From assembly GCA_963971305.1 (NCBI GenBank), contig OZ020306.1, forward strand, positions 42,367,512 through 42,431,511: 64,000 nt of DNA, written 5' to 3'. Positions 21,211-34,260 of this stretch are shown here, one piece after another. Each line of letters opens with the position of its first letter. Positions within the stretch are counted from its first letter, which is position 1. Position numbers and translations under genes: made by a program. Under the pieces are notes generated by a model. The model was not told the DNA's origin. It was given only the letters and a program-made list of their open reading frames with translations, and did no database searches. Source of the DNA: Arcuatula senhousia. Taxonomy: Eukaryota > Mollusca > Bivalvia > Mytilida > Mytilidae.

Positions 21211-21297
21211 TACTACATGTACTTTACATATAATTACTACATGTACTTTACATGTAATTACTACATGTACTTTACATGTAATTACTACATGTACTAT
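21211..21297 (+). repeat. 24-bp minisatellite
   Basis: Three to four copies of ATTACTACATGTACTTTACATGTA, which is itself rich in the dyad TACATGTA. It directly follows the last CTAGT terminus of the cluster. Confidence 0.8.
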
Positions 21298-21325
21298 GTG
21301 CACATATATGATAAATTATGATAAT

Positions 21326-22021
21326 ATATCGTCATGTCAATCTTATAGTGTTATATCTCCAGTTTTTGAAAAAAATGAGATAATTATCTTTTTTACTTCC
21401 TTGTACCCTCATACAGATATACCAGTGATAAAAATTGATATATTTTTAGTTTTGACAGTTTTCTTCAGAACTAGACTGTTCTATCTCCATATGTTCCATT
21501 GGATTAACATTGGGTTTATTTATAGCCCAAACCCGAAAGTTTAAGAAAGTTTCAATATTAGACTGATGTATATCCAAATTTTTGACTTATTATTTGGTCT
21601 TTCAAAGTTTTTTTGCCAGATATCTTTGAAATTCTAGGCTTATTTGTTTCTATCTATTAAAATCATTTTATTTTCAGTGATTTTCAGCACGTTTTGGTGT
21701 GTCATAATACGAATATTAAAGATATTATATACTTATGGTCTATCTCCATTGACAATATTAACAAGATTTTGAAAAAATCCACTTTGTTTCTTAACAATGT
21801 TCTATCTCCAAAAAAGGGGGGTCTAATTCTATGTAATTTTGGTTGTCTGTTAAAAACTAATTGTTGTTTTCAACAAGTTTAAGAACTATACATTCAATAA
21901 ATTCAAAACTACTTATTTCTGAGACAATTTACAAAAGATTTTGGACTACCAACTTTAAACCCAATTTACCAACAATTTAAAAATATTGACATACATCACT
22001 ATAAGATTGACATGACGATAT
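21326..22021. mobile_element. Short element with perfect 25-bp inverted ends
   Basis: 21326-21350 (starting ATATCGTCATGTC) is exactly complementary to 21997-22021. The 696-bp interval has no transposase, and the 62-codon frame at 21694-21882 is not supported. The target duplication is not clear because the flanks are AT-rich. Confidence 0.65.
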
Positions 22022-25000
22022 TTTGAAACCTATATTTTACTTACAGTTTCATGTGCAACACATGTACAGCTAGTGCGCTATGATTTAGTTTGTTAAAGGA
22101 AAAAAACAGAGGGAAATTTACCTTGTGTACACATACATGTATGAGTAGAATGAAAACCAATCAAAGGATGTTTGAAATAAATGTACTTTCCCTATCCTTA
22201 ACAGTCAATGATTATTAAATGCTTTTACGAACATAAAAAGGAAGTTGGGTTTCATTTAAAAAAAAAGTTAGATAAATAATAAACAGAATAAAGGTGTAAT
22301 TTATTTATAAAAAGTTCTGACAATATTGTCATATTCTCCTTCATTACTTAAAAATATCTCATTTCCAATCTTTAAAATACTTTCTTATCTGACGTAATTA
22401 GGCAAGTCTGACTGTTAACATCCTTCACCATTAAAACTTGACCGCCCTGTATATGGTGAATCAAAAAGGGCTTTGAACCCCAACAAACAAACAACAAAAC
22501 TTTCTATATTAGGCAATCATAGACACTATCTATATATAAAATACACCAGTTGTGAAAAAAAAAGAGGTGTCTATTAATATACAGTAACATGCAGCAACGC
22601 AAAAATAAGTTAAGACCGAATTAATATACATGACTAGACTGTATTTGTAAAGGACACTTAGTCTTATAAACCAATATGACAGTGTGTGTATAATTGTAAC
22701 ACACAAATGTATTTATGTTTCAAGTACTGTAATTATTAATTGAATTGACTTTTCAAATATCACAACCTTAACTCTAGCTGTTCATGCTGTTTTCTTTTAA
22801 AATTTCGATGTTTATCTGAAAGGTCCGATAAATCATGTGAAGAGTGGGTTGCTCACCCTGATGTAATTTCCCACCCCTTAAAGCCCCACCCCTTTTTCTT
22901 GTTTAGGTTCTTTTTTATCCCAGTTCTTAATTCAAATGTATAAGTACCTCTCTCTCTAAGGCCGCGGTTCTCTTATATACCGTATATAAGTCTCACTATT
23001 TAACAAAACTTTGAAGTTTCTCCTTCTTACCCTTTTCACTTCCTTTTTTCTGAAAATTCATCAGGAAGTATACGTTTAACTTTGAGTTCTAAATATAGCA
23101 TTTCTATGTTGAATTGATTTTTAAAAATTAAATATATATATCATACCGGCCCTTGATGATATATAATATATTATAATTATAATATATCTTGTAATTATGG
23201 GATCTTGTCTCGGGAAGGACACAACAAACAATTTTGTTTTTACTTAGAATTTATCATTAATTGTAGCATAATGAAATATCGATTTCTTTATGTTATATCG
23301 TTAAAACAGATATGTAGCATCTGTATTTATTATTTATTCCTTTACTGTTAACTTACAATATTATTTTCTGTCATCCATGTATGACCTTCACCGGATGTCA
23401 GCCTGTGCGTCCGTCCACTTTTCTTTTACATTTCGGAGTACAAAATTCTGATCCACAACTACTCCTTTAATTGTTCAAATTAGCTGGTTGACTATATTTT
23501 ATCCGCAACTCCACCTTAACTCCTTGATGGATTTTCATGAAAATTTAACAGAATCTTTTTGACATTTGATATAGATGTGCACCTATATCAAAGAGAATTT
23601 TGGGGTAGTCAAAGCAAAACTTGGACTGAGCTGTTTGATAGAAGAGAATGAGATGTGGAATAAGTGTACGCGACACAACCTACAATATAAACGTAAATTT
23701 CCACAATGGAAAACAGCCAGCAGCCTTCAATGTGACTAGTGGTCGCTGCTCGCTGTTTTTCAATTTGCCCCTGGATTGAAAATAAACTTCATATGATTCA
23801 AGCCCAATCCTAAAGTGCAATGAAAGACCCTCTTCTTGACAAAAAACAATTAACATAAATTCGACTAAATACAAACATAAGCTTTGATAAAGATACCTGG
23901 CTTAGGACAGGCATATTAAAAATGTGGCGGGCTTAAACTAGTTTTTTGGCGCCAATTTCCCATACTAATAATCAATAACGAAGCACAAACTAACACAGTA
24001 AAATCAAATCGATAGAAGTTCAATTCAACAAGAGAGTATCTGAGACAAGAGGACAAGTAATTAACGGGACGTAGAGATACTCTCTTGAATTCACTCGAAG
24101 TTACTGACAGCTAGCTAAGAAGCATCCATCAATTGATGTAAAAAAATCAAGTATGGCTATACATGTACATGGGGTACTTAATTTTCTCCTATCAACACCT
24201 CCTCTTAAACCCATCAGTGGATTTTCATATAACTTTCTCACAATCTTTGTTACATAATGTGCACCACCTATTTTAAATTTTCTTCTGACTTATATTTGGG
24301 GACGGGGGTACTTAGTATTTATTTATGGGGCTTAGTGCTCATAGATGTTCTAGTTTAAAACTTGTGCATAGTGAAACATTATTTTTTCAAGTGGTGAGAA
24401 TTTTCTTGCGCGTTAATCGTCCTGTTGAGCCATGTACTTTTGAGGTCCACTGTGGATAATCAATTTCTGTTAACATATACAGCCAATGGTTCTGTCATGG
24501 ATTTTAAAGTATATTTATATCTATGATCATCTATGAACTGAACCGGAGACCAATATGTCCAAACGAATTGACGTTTTTGTCCACTTAAAATCTTATTTGA
24601 TTAAAAACGGTAAAAGATAAAATAAAGTGAAATTTAATTGAAGAGTGTAGACATTAATGTTCCTAAGTATTGAATACAACGAAAAAAAATCGAAAAATAA
24701 TATAAGAAGATTTTTCGACCGGGGCTTCAAATCCCCCTCCCTATTGCACATCAAGTAACAAGATAAATCAACAGAGCGCAATTAAGCCAAATTAAGTTTT
24801 TCTAACAACATGTTCCTTTTCTAGAAATGTGAAATCTTTTCCTGTGTTTTCATAATATCTTTGATAAGAAGTTACAAGGTCGACTTTTTAATGGAGAAAT
24901 ACAAGTGGGTCGGTTTTTGTTTGAGACGAAATACATGAAATATGTAAGAATGGACCGAAATGTCAATATTTTGTTCATTGCAAAAGTTCAGGGCCTACAA

Positions 25001-25390
25001 ATGTATGTACCTTCTTTTATTTGTAAATTTACTTTTATCTTACTGCGTGTTGCAATGTTTGGTATAGAAAAATATATTAAGCAAAAATATTCACCGGGAA
25101 GACTCTGAATATGTAACACAAATAATTGAAATTCACAACAACTGATGATTTTTGGCAGATAAAATCTTTGTAGCAATCACACTAGGTTACGTATATATGT
25201 ACCCTAGATGTTCCCTTCCAAGAAATCACTGCCTTCGTGCCGTATTTTAAAAATCCCCGTTTTCACCCTATAAATTACTTTTATTTATTACTCATGCTGG
25301 CTTCATAATTTGATGATACACTGCATAATAGTAAAAAGAGTTCTTGAATGCATGCATAAGCTAGTTGGAATTTTTCGACCTTTTCAATGG
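22022..25390. other. No recognised gene; minor repeats
   Basis: AT-rich. Holds a small palindrome CTTATATACCGTATATAAG (about 22973-22991), the minus-strand dispersed repeat copy at 23640-23935 and an imperfect fold-back at 24016-24101 (arms ending GAGAGTATCT / AGATACTCTC). No exon could be supported. Confidence 0.45.
23640..23935 (-). repeat. Dispersed repeat, copy 2
   Basis: Minus-strand copy of the repeat at 9280-9420 and 53226-53450. It extends further than copy 1 and shares tgcctgtcctaagccagg, tctttatcaaagctt and gtgtcgcgtacacttatt with copy 3. Confidence 0.65.
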
Positions 25391-27196
25391 CATACTGTAA
25401 AACATGGTATGGTACGGTGGTATGGTATGTGGTATGGTACTATGGTATGGTATAAATTTTGCCATACCATGGTACGGTGGTATGGTATGATGGTATGGTA
25501 TCATGGTATGGTACGAATTTTCATACAATGGTGTAAAGTCTATGGTATGGTATGGATTTGAAAAATTTGTTGTTGTTTTTTTAAGTCAATAATACAAATA
25601 TTTATTGTCCCCCGCCGTCCGTCACGTGTTTTGTGGGTGCAACTCCTCAGACACTACTGAACGGATGTTGCTGAAACTTTACACACTGATAGGGTACTAT
25701 TAGTAGGTGATCATCCCATATTTTAAATTTTCAAAATGGCCGCTGTTTCCATGGAAACGGGGAAGAAAGGTTAGAAAGGTCAAAATATAGGACATTCAAT
25801 ATCTCGGTCACGTTTTTTGTGGGTGCAACTCCTCAGATACTACTGAACAGATGTTGCTGAATCTTTACACACTGATAGGGTACTATTAGTAGGTGATCAT
25901 CCCATATTTGAAATTTTCAAAATGGCTTCCGTTTCCATGATAACGGGGAAGAAAGGTCAAAATATAGGACATTCAATATCTCGGTTACCTAAGTGCACAG
26001 GGTTCTGAAACTTTGTAGGCTGATAGAGCGAAAGGTACTCTATAATAATACGGAAAAAAAATTTGAAGCAATATTTACAGTTTTCGCGTTAATTACGAAT
26101 TTGTGATTTTCTGGTCCTAAAAGTGGGACTTTGTCAAAAAAAATTTATGTTCACTGGTGTCTTTCCTTGTTTTGACTGAATGATTTCGTCTCCGAAACAA
26201 CCAATTTCTATCGTTTCTCAGATAATATATCGATCAAATTCATACCATACAACTTTCATGCGGCGGCGGGGGACACATGGCTACGCGTAGCAATCTTGTT
26301 TCCATTAACATTATGGTAAACAATGGTACACCTTATCATATATAAAACATCGTTATATACTTGTTTTACAAAAATCTAGTCCAGAAAGTAACATCTCTTC
26401 ACTTGATGATGATGATAAATGTTTTTGTTTGTTGCATATCCATAGGAAGTTAAACTGGGGTTAATTTACTAAAACATAGTTTTTATCACACACCATCTAG
26501 ATCAAGATCTACTTTCAGTTTCCTTTTATCTTTACAGATTTATTGTAGAGTAATCCTATATACTGCTAAGCCCACATCAAGCAAAATTTCAACAATAAAA
26601 AAGTCAACTCAATTATAAAGTTCTTTACAGATTTTAATAAACTTTTGTGTTTTGTGTTGCTGATAATTATGTGGTTCTTATAACATTTTCGTGAGACTTC
26701 TGTTTTAATAGTTGAAATATTCAAAATATCATTTTCTCTTACTTAATTATATTCTGAATCTAAAATATTACACACAATGTTTATATTTAATCAAACTTAA
26801 TATCATATAAATTATTGAAAGGGGGATAGGTTCAACTTACAGTCCACTGAGAACGAATGATAGGAGGGTTCTAGTCCAATTTTGTCAAAACCTGCACCAA
26901 AATAACAAATACTTTGGAGGTTCCAACCCCAGGAACACCTACTTTGTGCGCTCAATCTGTATTATAGTCATTAAGCAATTTCATTATAAACAAGTGCTTA
27001 AATTTACTATTTCATCTTTTAACAGTTTTCAAATCCATACCATACCATATGGTATATCCTATTTTATACCATGGTATGAAAATCCGTACCATACCATGCT
27101 ACCATACCATCATACCATACCACCGTACCATGGTATAGCAAAATTTATACCATACCATCGTACCATACCACATACCATACCATGTTTTACAGTATG
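25391..27196. repeat. Long inverted repeat made of GGTATGGTA units enclosing 1.46 kb
   Basis: 25391-25564 and 27026-27196 are inverted copies (about 172 bp). They begin CATACTGTAAAACATGGTATGG and end in GGTATGGATTTGAAAA on the facing side. Each arm is a degenerate array of GGTATGGTA. Between them lies a complete HINE-like element (25607-26298). The structure could be a fold-back transposon or an inverted duplication of a microsatellite. Confidence 0.8.
25607..26298 (+). mobile_element. HINE-like element, GTCCCCCGCCG type
   Basis: The 5' GTCCCCCGCCG is matched by subterminal CGGCGGGGGAC at about 26264-26274. The 3' hairpin GGCTACGCGTAGC (26279-26291) is followed by CTTGT at 26295. Two ~184-bp tandem units start near 25622 and 25805. 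The body is related to 14628-15177 (ccatggaaac, atctcggt, cagggttctgaaa). Confidence 0.7.
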
Positions 27197-30100
27197 CCCT
27201 TTTCGATGCACTAAATCCATACAGAGTGGCCATGCAGTCAGTTTTAATGACAAACGAAACATGAGTTCATGGCATCTTAATTGATTTATTGTTATTGTGG
27301 GAACATTAAAGTTAAAAGGACGACGACGACGATGACAGTATCATATTATTGTAAGGTCGCATTTACTTTGATTTTGCGGTCGTATATATATTTAAACAAC
27401 TTTTTGCCATTTAATGCACCATAAGTTTAATAAACGGTCATCTTACAACATCAATTAACGTAATGCAATTAAGTGTAGACTATAGAGCTCAATTACTTCA
27501 ACATTTTTGCGATCAAAGCTTTTTATTATTTTTTGCAGTTTGTCAGCTATAAGGCATAAACAGTTATATAGACAGTTAAGGAACTATAACTCCAATAAGG
27601 AATCAAGAAAAAACTTTCCTTCATATTGTCGAATTTTTTACTTACTTTACATTTATAGTAATTAAAGAACGACCTTTTCGATGCACTATTATCCAAACAC
27701 AGACATTGACAGAGTGGCACGTTTAAATGGCGGGGGAAATAGGAGTACCGCAACTGGATGTATGTTGCTACGTTTCATTATTTTTGTCGGAACATCAAAA
27801 GATATGGAACGACGATACTATCATATAATTAATATACGTTCGCATTTTTCTTTAATTTTTCGATCGTCTATATAAAAAGGAAATGCAGTGTTAAGTTTCA
27901 CATGTTAAATTAAAAGTATTTTTAAAGGGTTTGTTTGTAGTGCAATTTTATAATCACATAATCAATGACCACCAATTACATGGTACTTCGTTCTAGTTGA
28001 CTGTATATTTAATTCTTAAAACTTATTCGGGTCACGGTATTCATTCAGCTCAAATTGTATAGACAAGTACTATGATCTTGCATATAACATACATTTTATT
28101 CACTGCATTTACATGTATGTCGTTTTAAATTACACTTAAAAAGACAGCCCTGGTAGTATATCAATGCATATTTTTATATTATCTAAGTGTTTGGGAGTTT
28201 AAAGTTTTTTCTGTTTTGGGGGAATATTCAAGCGACTCCTCAGTGATTTTAACGCTGAATTTTCTACTTCTGTATATTTGTGTCTGTATATTTTAAGAAT
28301 AAAAACACACTGTTCTAAACATGGAATATACACACTCAATAATTCGCAAATTATGTTTATTTACATTTATAAACCTGACAGGTAGGTTACTACATGCAGG
28401 ACGTTTAAAAGATATAAAGTTTTACTTTATTTGTGTTTGTTCGCCCTATATTGACCGAAAAATACATTACAGAAAAAAAAAGAAAACTAAAGATAAACAA
28501 ATGAAAACACTTACCGCAATCCAATTGTACTATGTGACTAAGCATTATAAACGTTAATAATGCTAAGTGTAGATTTCTGTAGGTCAATTATGCTTAGTGT
28601 ATATATTCTCTGTATCATACAAATACATGTATGTTTCAGTATATAAATAGCTTATTGCTGACATAGTGACACGAGGTTGTTACCCTTGTTGACAGAATTG
28701 CAAAGCCTAGGGTGGTTTCTTCGCACAATCTACTATGGACAAAAAGGGGGGATCCAGGCAAATTTTGCCAAAAATCTACACAAAATTACAGTTTTCCATT
28801 CCTGTAACTCCCCTTCTGGGTCCACCGCTATAACCGACTGACTGAGTGAGCCTAACGTCAATGTTTTAAGGTTCAAAGTTATTTGGACATCAAACATTAT
28901 AAAGTACAATAGACAATTAGAGAAAAGATAATATCAGTATACTTATGAAAAAGCAGCAACATTATACTATAAACGTTTTTTTTCAATGGTATCAAGCTCA
29001 AAGTAATGAGCTACTCTTTTTCACCGACTCAGCCACAATTAAATGTTTGAAAGTACATGAAGTACGTGATAAATATTGTAATTTGCCTGAATAACACAAA
29101 ATACGACAAAATATCGGCTGTAGAAGGAATGGTTACAAATAATCATCATAATGTCAAGGAATCTTTTAGCCTCAGCATCCTAATTAAAAATTTTATATGG
29201 TGTTCATCAGGAATACAGCAAATCAATTCAAATCCTGTAAATGTTTTAAGCTATCGCTGTTTTACGGTTAAAAGCGGTACCAGTACATCATTTGAAATAT
29301 TTATATTTTATGTGCTAACGTTGTGTGCTTAATATATGGTTTCTCAAATAGTAAACTTGACGTGAACTAATGACTTTATATTCTTGATAACTTTTATATT
29401 AAATGCTTACATTAATCTGCTACACTACATTTCTAGTATATATTCTTGCAATCATTTTGAAAGACTCTTTTTCTATGCTGCTATCTGCTTGTAATGCACG
29501 TAGTTTTAAGGAGCTTCTTTTAGTTAATTTATTTCCGTTGTCTGGATACTTTAAATGCTGATCTGGATGGCTTATAAAGGTAAGCCCGCAGAACGACAAA
29601 GGTGTAAACCCTTGGGAGTTTCTCGGTATGGGTGTTGTCAGGTCATATTACAGTTTTCTTTAAATATTACTGCTTCAGACCTTTGTTTCCCATTGCAACT
29701 TCACATGTGTTATCATCATCTTTTTAATTTCATGTTCATCGTCCTTATACATGTAGAAGTATGTTTGCTCTTAATATTATGGGTTTTTGTCAGATTTTCG
29801 AGATCCTCGGGTTTTATCCACCTAATATGCTTGAATTTATATGCTCATGAACCCCCAATTTTATTGTTATTATTAAAAAAGGTACACTAAATTTGAAGTT
29901 AACAATTTTCAAAGAGATTTTGTTTACTCTGTCATAGATTTTAGAATGACAATCAGCGGCAATGCAAAAGTAATGAAAACTCTAGAGAAAACCCTTTTCC
30001 CGCCAAAATTATACGCATTTATAGCACATTGACCTACAATTTGTTCTTGCTTATTTTTATCATTTGTCTATATTCTTTAAATAATAAAATAAATGCAACT

Positions 30101-31733
30101 TTAACCATTTTCATTTACTTTTAGATAAAAGGGCAAACTCCCTTACATAAACATATTCACTCAACGGCCCGGATATTTTTTTTATATTTTCACTCGTATT
30201 ATTGAAGACATATGACTGAAAAAATAAAGTTCCATGAAAAGACGTAAAACAAGAGGACGGACAATGATGCATGGGAATGCCTGTCGTTGTCTTCGTACCC
30301 AAGACAGGGGTTGATCTTCGTCATTATTTGGTTTCCAGTTCTGCATTTTGGGATTTTTTTATCTATGATGGTTATATTTTATAGTGTTTGCATTTTCAAT
30401 CGTTTGGACAGAGTGCCTCTGATGACTCTTAAATAGACGAAACAAACGTCAGACGTTACGGAAAAGACCAAGAATCGGCCAAAAATTTCTAATTCGAGTC
30501 AGAATCAAAATAATGCTGCTAAAATAGTCATAAGACTCTTTACTTTATAAAATGTCATTAATTTTGCATGAATTGTTTACTTTCGAGAACAGCAGAAACA
30601 TTTAAAGTTAATGAATTTCCTTAAAATTTGCTAGTTCTGACATATTTAGCCACTTTTTGGTAAAAACTGATGAATATAATGTTGACCGCATATTCTGACC
30701 AAAATTATTTTTTTGTTAAAGTTTTCACTTTTAAGTAATGAATTAACAAAAAAAACCAGCATGCGGCACATCAGCGGTAAAAAAGGTAAAAAATCGCCAA
30801 AAATATAAAGATTTTCCTTATTATTCCCATATCAAAGGGTCACTGATAGAAATAGCACACTTTATCACACAAAAAACCAACAAATATATATGTTAAATAT
30901 AGATATTCTGCGAGTTATTTTTTAAGCATCCATTTAGATTGCTTGATCATGAAAAATCAGCCCAATTACAAGGCCAATAATAGGCCTTTGTGAACATATT
31001 CCTTTGTTGTCTTGAACTTTGTTGAAAATTGAACTTCAACATAGGCAAAGAAGATATATTATGTATGATATGTAGCAATACACAAATATATATAAAATTG
31101 GGTCAAAGACAGAAATTGCCGGATTTCGTTTAACAGGAAGTAGATGAGCGACAGACCTGAAATTGAATCATACTTTATGGTACCCCCCCCTGATGCTGTA
31201 TACCAAATATCAAATGGTTGTGATTAGTAGTTGCTGAGAAAACTGTTACGAAAGTTTGTTTTTTCTCCGCCCGCCTTCCGCCCGCCCGACATTCACCATT
31301 TTATAACCCGGAAAAAATAATTACAAATAACAACAAAAAAATCGAGTGGCCAATCTCAAATATCCTAGAAGACCAGACAAATTAAGGTATGGACACGTAT
31401 CTATATTTATGACCTGGGCAAAAAGATACTCGGAAAAGTTCCGACTTATTATAGGCACTTGAATCAAAATCGGTTTTTTTTCAGGTTTTTTGGTTGTATG
31501 GGTCGTGTGAGGATATTTTGTCTGTTTTGTTTCTTCAGCGGAATAGTATAGTACATGTCTGTCACTCACTTACTTCATGTTTAACAAAATCCGGCCGTCT
31601 TTATCTTCGACCTATTTTTAAGTATTGTTTTTTCCCTTTTTACATGCAAGTAGCTTAAATTCAAAATTGAAACAAAACCAGGCAATGGCAGTCTATATTT
31701 TCAGTTACTTATTTATGTTTGTATAGAAGAAGA
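27197..31733. other. No recognised gene
   Basis: AT-rich intergenic sequence between paralogues A and B. Around 27675-27725 there is a weak second copy of the flank found next to the GGTATGGTA arm (cttttcgatgcacta, cagagtggc). 31000-31300 is a fragment of the aggaagtagat / cagacct tandem-core family seen complete at 31734. Open frames of 60-111 codons here lack splice or domain support. Confidence 0.4.
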
Positions 31734-32176
31734 ACAAGACATCTGTGAGTTACTGCTCACTCAGTATACCCCCGCTACCCCAAAATGAACTATGTCGGTA
31801 AACAGGAAGTAGATATCCAACAGACCTTATTTCGGTACTCGCGATAAAGGACCTCATACTGAACTCATATACCAAATTTCAAGTCACTGTGATCTGTAGT
31901 TGCTGAGAAAAATGTTAGAAAAATTTTCAACAATTGACTACTAATGTTGAAAATTGACTAAGTCGTAAACAGGAAGTAGATATAGAACAGACCTCATTTC
32001 AGTACTCGCGATAAAGGACCTCATTCTGAACTCATATACCAAATTTCAAGTCACTGTGATATGTAGTTGCTGAGAAAACTGTTACGAAAGTTATGTTGCG
32101 GACCGCGGACGGAAGGACGGACGGACGGACAGAGGTAAACCAGTAAACCCACCTATTCTTCGAAGCAGGGGTATAA
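31734..32176 (-). mobile_element. HINE-like element, TACCCCCGC type
   Basis: Read on the minus strand, it starts at the palindromic TATACCCCTGCTTCGAAGAATAGG-like end near 32176. It has two ~166-bp units (anchors aaacaggaagtagatat at about 31800 and 31966) and ends with a GAGCAGTAACTC hairpin then CTTGT (31738-31734). A run of ggacggaaggacggacgg marks the 5' side. Confidence 0.6.
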
Positions 32177-32626
32177 TAATATTTTATTGTCCAAAAAGGA
32201 TGGGTAAACGCGGGGTGTGTTAAGTACATAAACGTAATAAGCGAAGGTGGCAATAATCAACCGAAATTTCATTTCATTAGGTGAGTCACGAACATTCACT
32301 AATTTGACATTTGACTAGTAAGTCCATTTCTAATGTCAAGTTAACCCGTACTCTATAATCGAAGTAATTGAAAAACACTTAGTCAGTTAAGGGCAGATCC
32401 AAAATGTTTGAAAGGGGGTTTCTCCTTTTGGGTACTTAAATCGAAGGAGGGAGTTATAGTCCGAATTAGCCGAAAAAGGTGCACGAAAATTAAAAAATAT
32501 CCTTGGGAAAGGAGGTCAAACCAACAGAACCCCATCTAAATCCGCCAGTGAGTCAGTTTACAAAATAAAATGACACTTCTTTACAACTTACAGATTATGG
32601 CACTACTTCAAAGAACTTCAAAACTC

Positions 32627-32632
32627 TTTATT
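32627..32632 (-). promoter_or_regulatory. Polyadenylation signal of paralogue B
   Basis: AATAAA on the minus strand, about 335 nt after the B stop codon, followed by GAGTTTTGAAGTTCTTTG. The same signal and downstream sequence occur after paralogue C (54572-54577), which supports a conserved 3' end. Confidence 0.6.
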
Positions 32633-32965
32633 ATAATAATGATTCCAATACTGATTTTTCTAAATCAACAACAACTACAATAAACATAAAAAAAAAATGC
32701 GATAAATCATTCATATGCATTATCTTCCAATGCAAAATATAACAAGATGTAAAATCATAAAAACTATAAAATTAGCCTTTACATGATTAATAAATGAGGA
32801 AAGATAAAATGAATTTATGGAATTAGGCAGTAAAGTCAGAGACAGAAAACACCGTAACAACGTGAGACTAGAAAAAAAATGCTGCATATCAAAATCTGAG
32901 TGTCAAACTATAAATTCAGAAACTTCACAAAATTCAAATAGAACATTAAATTCTTAAATTCGATT

Positions 32966-33159
32966 TCAAACTATAAAATCAGCTATTTTATCCCTCTGTG
33001 ATATAGTAAACTTTCTATTACAAGTAATTATGCGGTCGTTGGCTTCCATCTCTTTTAGTTCTGGGTGATCGGTAATTGTCGTGATCTGAGGGTTATACAA
33101 TAGACCGGGAATTAAGCTTTCGGAATCTTCATCGCCGACATAGATCACAAAGACATCAG
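32966..33159 (-). CDS. Paralogue B exon 4 (intact)
   Basis: Acceptor gttttcag precedes 33159. Encodes DVFVIYVGDED through RDKIADFIV and stops at TGA (32968-32966). About 5 of 64 residues differ from C. Confidence 0.75.
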
Positions 33160-33941
33160 CTGAAAACAAAACCAATATTTTTAGGGCAAACGAAATCAAA
33201 GGTGAATGATAAAAATGAAACAAGACTTACCACTAAAGTACGTCTCGTCTGCGAGCACAATCGGAATACCTTGTTCTTCCTCAAGCACAATCAAAGCTAC
33301 TTTTGACATATATGCATATGCAGTTTGTTCAATGTAGGACTAAAAGTTCTTGAGATAAAAATGTGCTCGCAAAACCTTAACATTGTTATTATATGAATTG
33401 AAAATTGTCACTCATGATCAACTAAAAATTAAGGTAAAGGTCGAAAGATGAGGATGCAAATGTGTTAAGCTACTACTGGGGCATATGCATACCTAGTGGC
33501 ATCAACCTAGGACTTATAGTTCTTGAGATATAAAGGTGTAGCTAATTTTTCTTCAACTGTTTTTGTCCAGATAAATTTCACGAGGTGAAAGTCGGTTATT
33601 CAAATGGTGGTGCGCCGATGGGATGAATATTTAAGAAACAGTCTTTTAGAAACTTTGTATCATTTAATTGGTATGCAGCATCAGAACGGGGTTTCATGTT
33701 GCACTTTATTTCAGACCTGTGGCTTTCCTTCTTCCATCTTCTAACCAAAATAAGGTATGTTTTGTCTCTGCTTTTGAAAGTCTACTTATCGAACTATGCA
33801 TATTCAGAATAGCTAAATTAATCTTTTTTTTGCAACTTCAAAATAAATATGGTTTACAAACAAACGGACATAAAGTTTGACAAACAAAACGGCACAAATA
33901 ACAAAGACTAAAATGAATATGTTCGAAAAACTTGCACAAAC

Positions 33942-34260
33942 CTTTCTTTTTCCTACAGGATTTGACTGTAAGTAGTTTCAGATCGTCGTCACTCTTCCCT
34001 GATGTTTCTAGAATTGAGTTATCTTCAGTCTTGTCAATAAAAACTAATACTACTTCACAGGCTGGAATTTGTAGAACATCATGCTTTGTCCGAACGACAA
34101 AATGTTCACAAGCCAGGTCTTTCTCTCGATGGCGTCCTATGAAACAGTCATCGAGTATTTTCTTGTATATGTGCATGTGTTGACTATTAAAGGTAATAAC
34201 ACAATATTTTCCGTTTCCCTTTTGATTTTCGTCCACTTGTTGGTACAGTTGATCTGATTC
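33942..34260 (-). CDS. Paralogue B exon 3 (intact)
   Basis: Acceptor tttgtag precedes 34260 and donor gtttgt follows 33942. The exon starts ESDQLYQQVDEN and contains KYCVITFNS, FIGRHREKDLACE and VVLVFIDKTED. It differs from the C exon at about 14 of 106 residues. Confidence 0.75.

Larger units (their letters stand above)
14574..21213 (+). mobile_element. Nested cluster of pearl/HINE-like non-autonomous elements
   Basis: Four 5' palindromes (14574, 14628, 15188, 15272), a fifth at 18862, and eight 3' termini (ending 15177, 15799, 16260, 17428, 18838, 19383, 20746, 21209) of related element types are stacked in ATT-rich microsatellites. Every 3' terminus is a hairpin followed by CTAGT or CTTGT. 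Subterminal inverted repeats match within a type: AAGTCGCCCAAA with TTTGGGCGACTT, ATGTCCCC with GGGGACAT, and AGTCCCCCAAAC with GTTTGGGGGACT. Microsatellite, tandem core, 3' hairpin and CTRG-like end are the described features of Helentron-associated (HINE/pearl) elements. No Rep/helicase is present. Open frames here are translations of microsatellite or repeat units. Confidence 0.75.

Noticed and set aside
25310..27284. Frames rich in Trp-Tyr-Gly or His-Thr-Ile-Pro
   Set aside because: Direct translation of the GGTATGGTA arrays on either strand.
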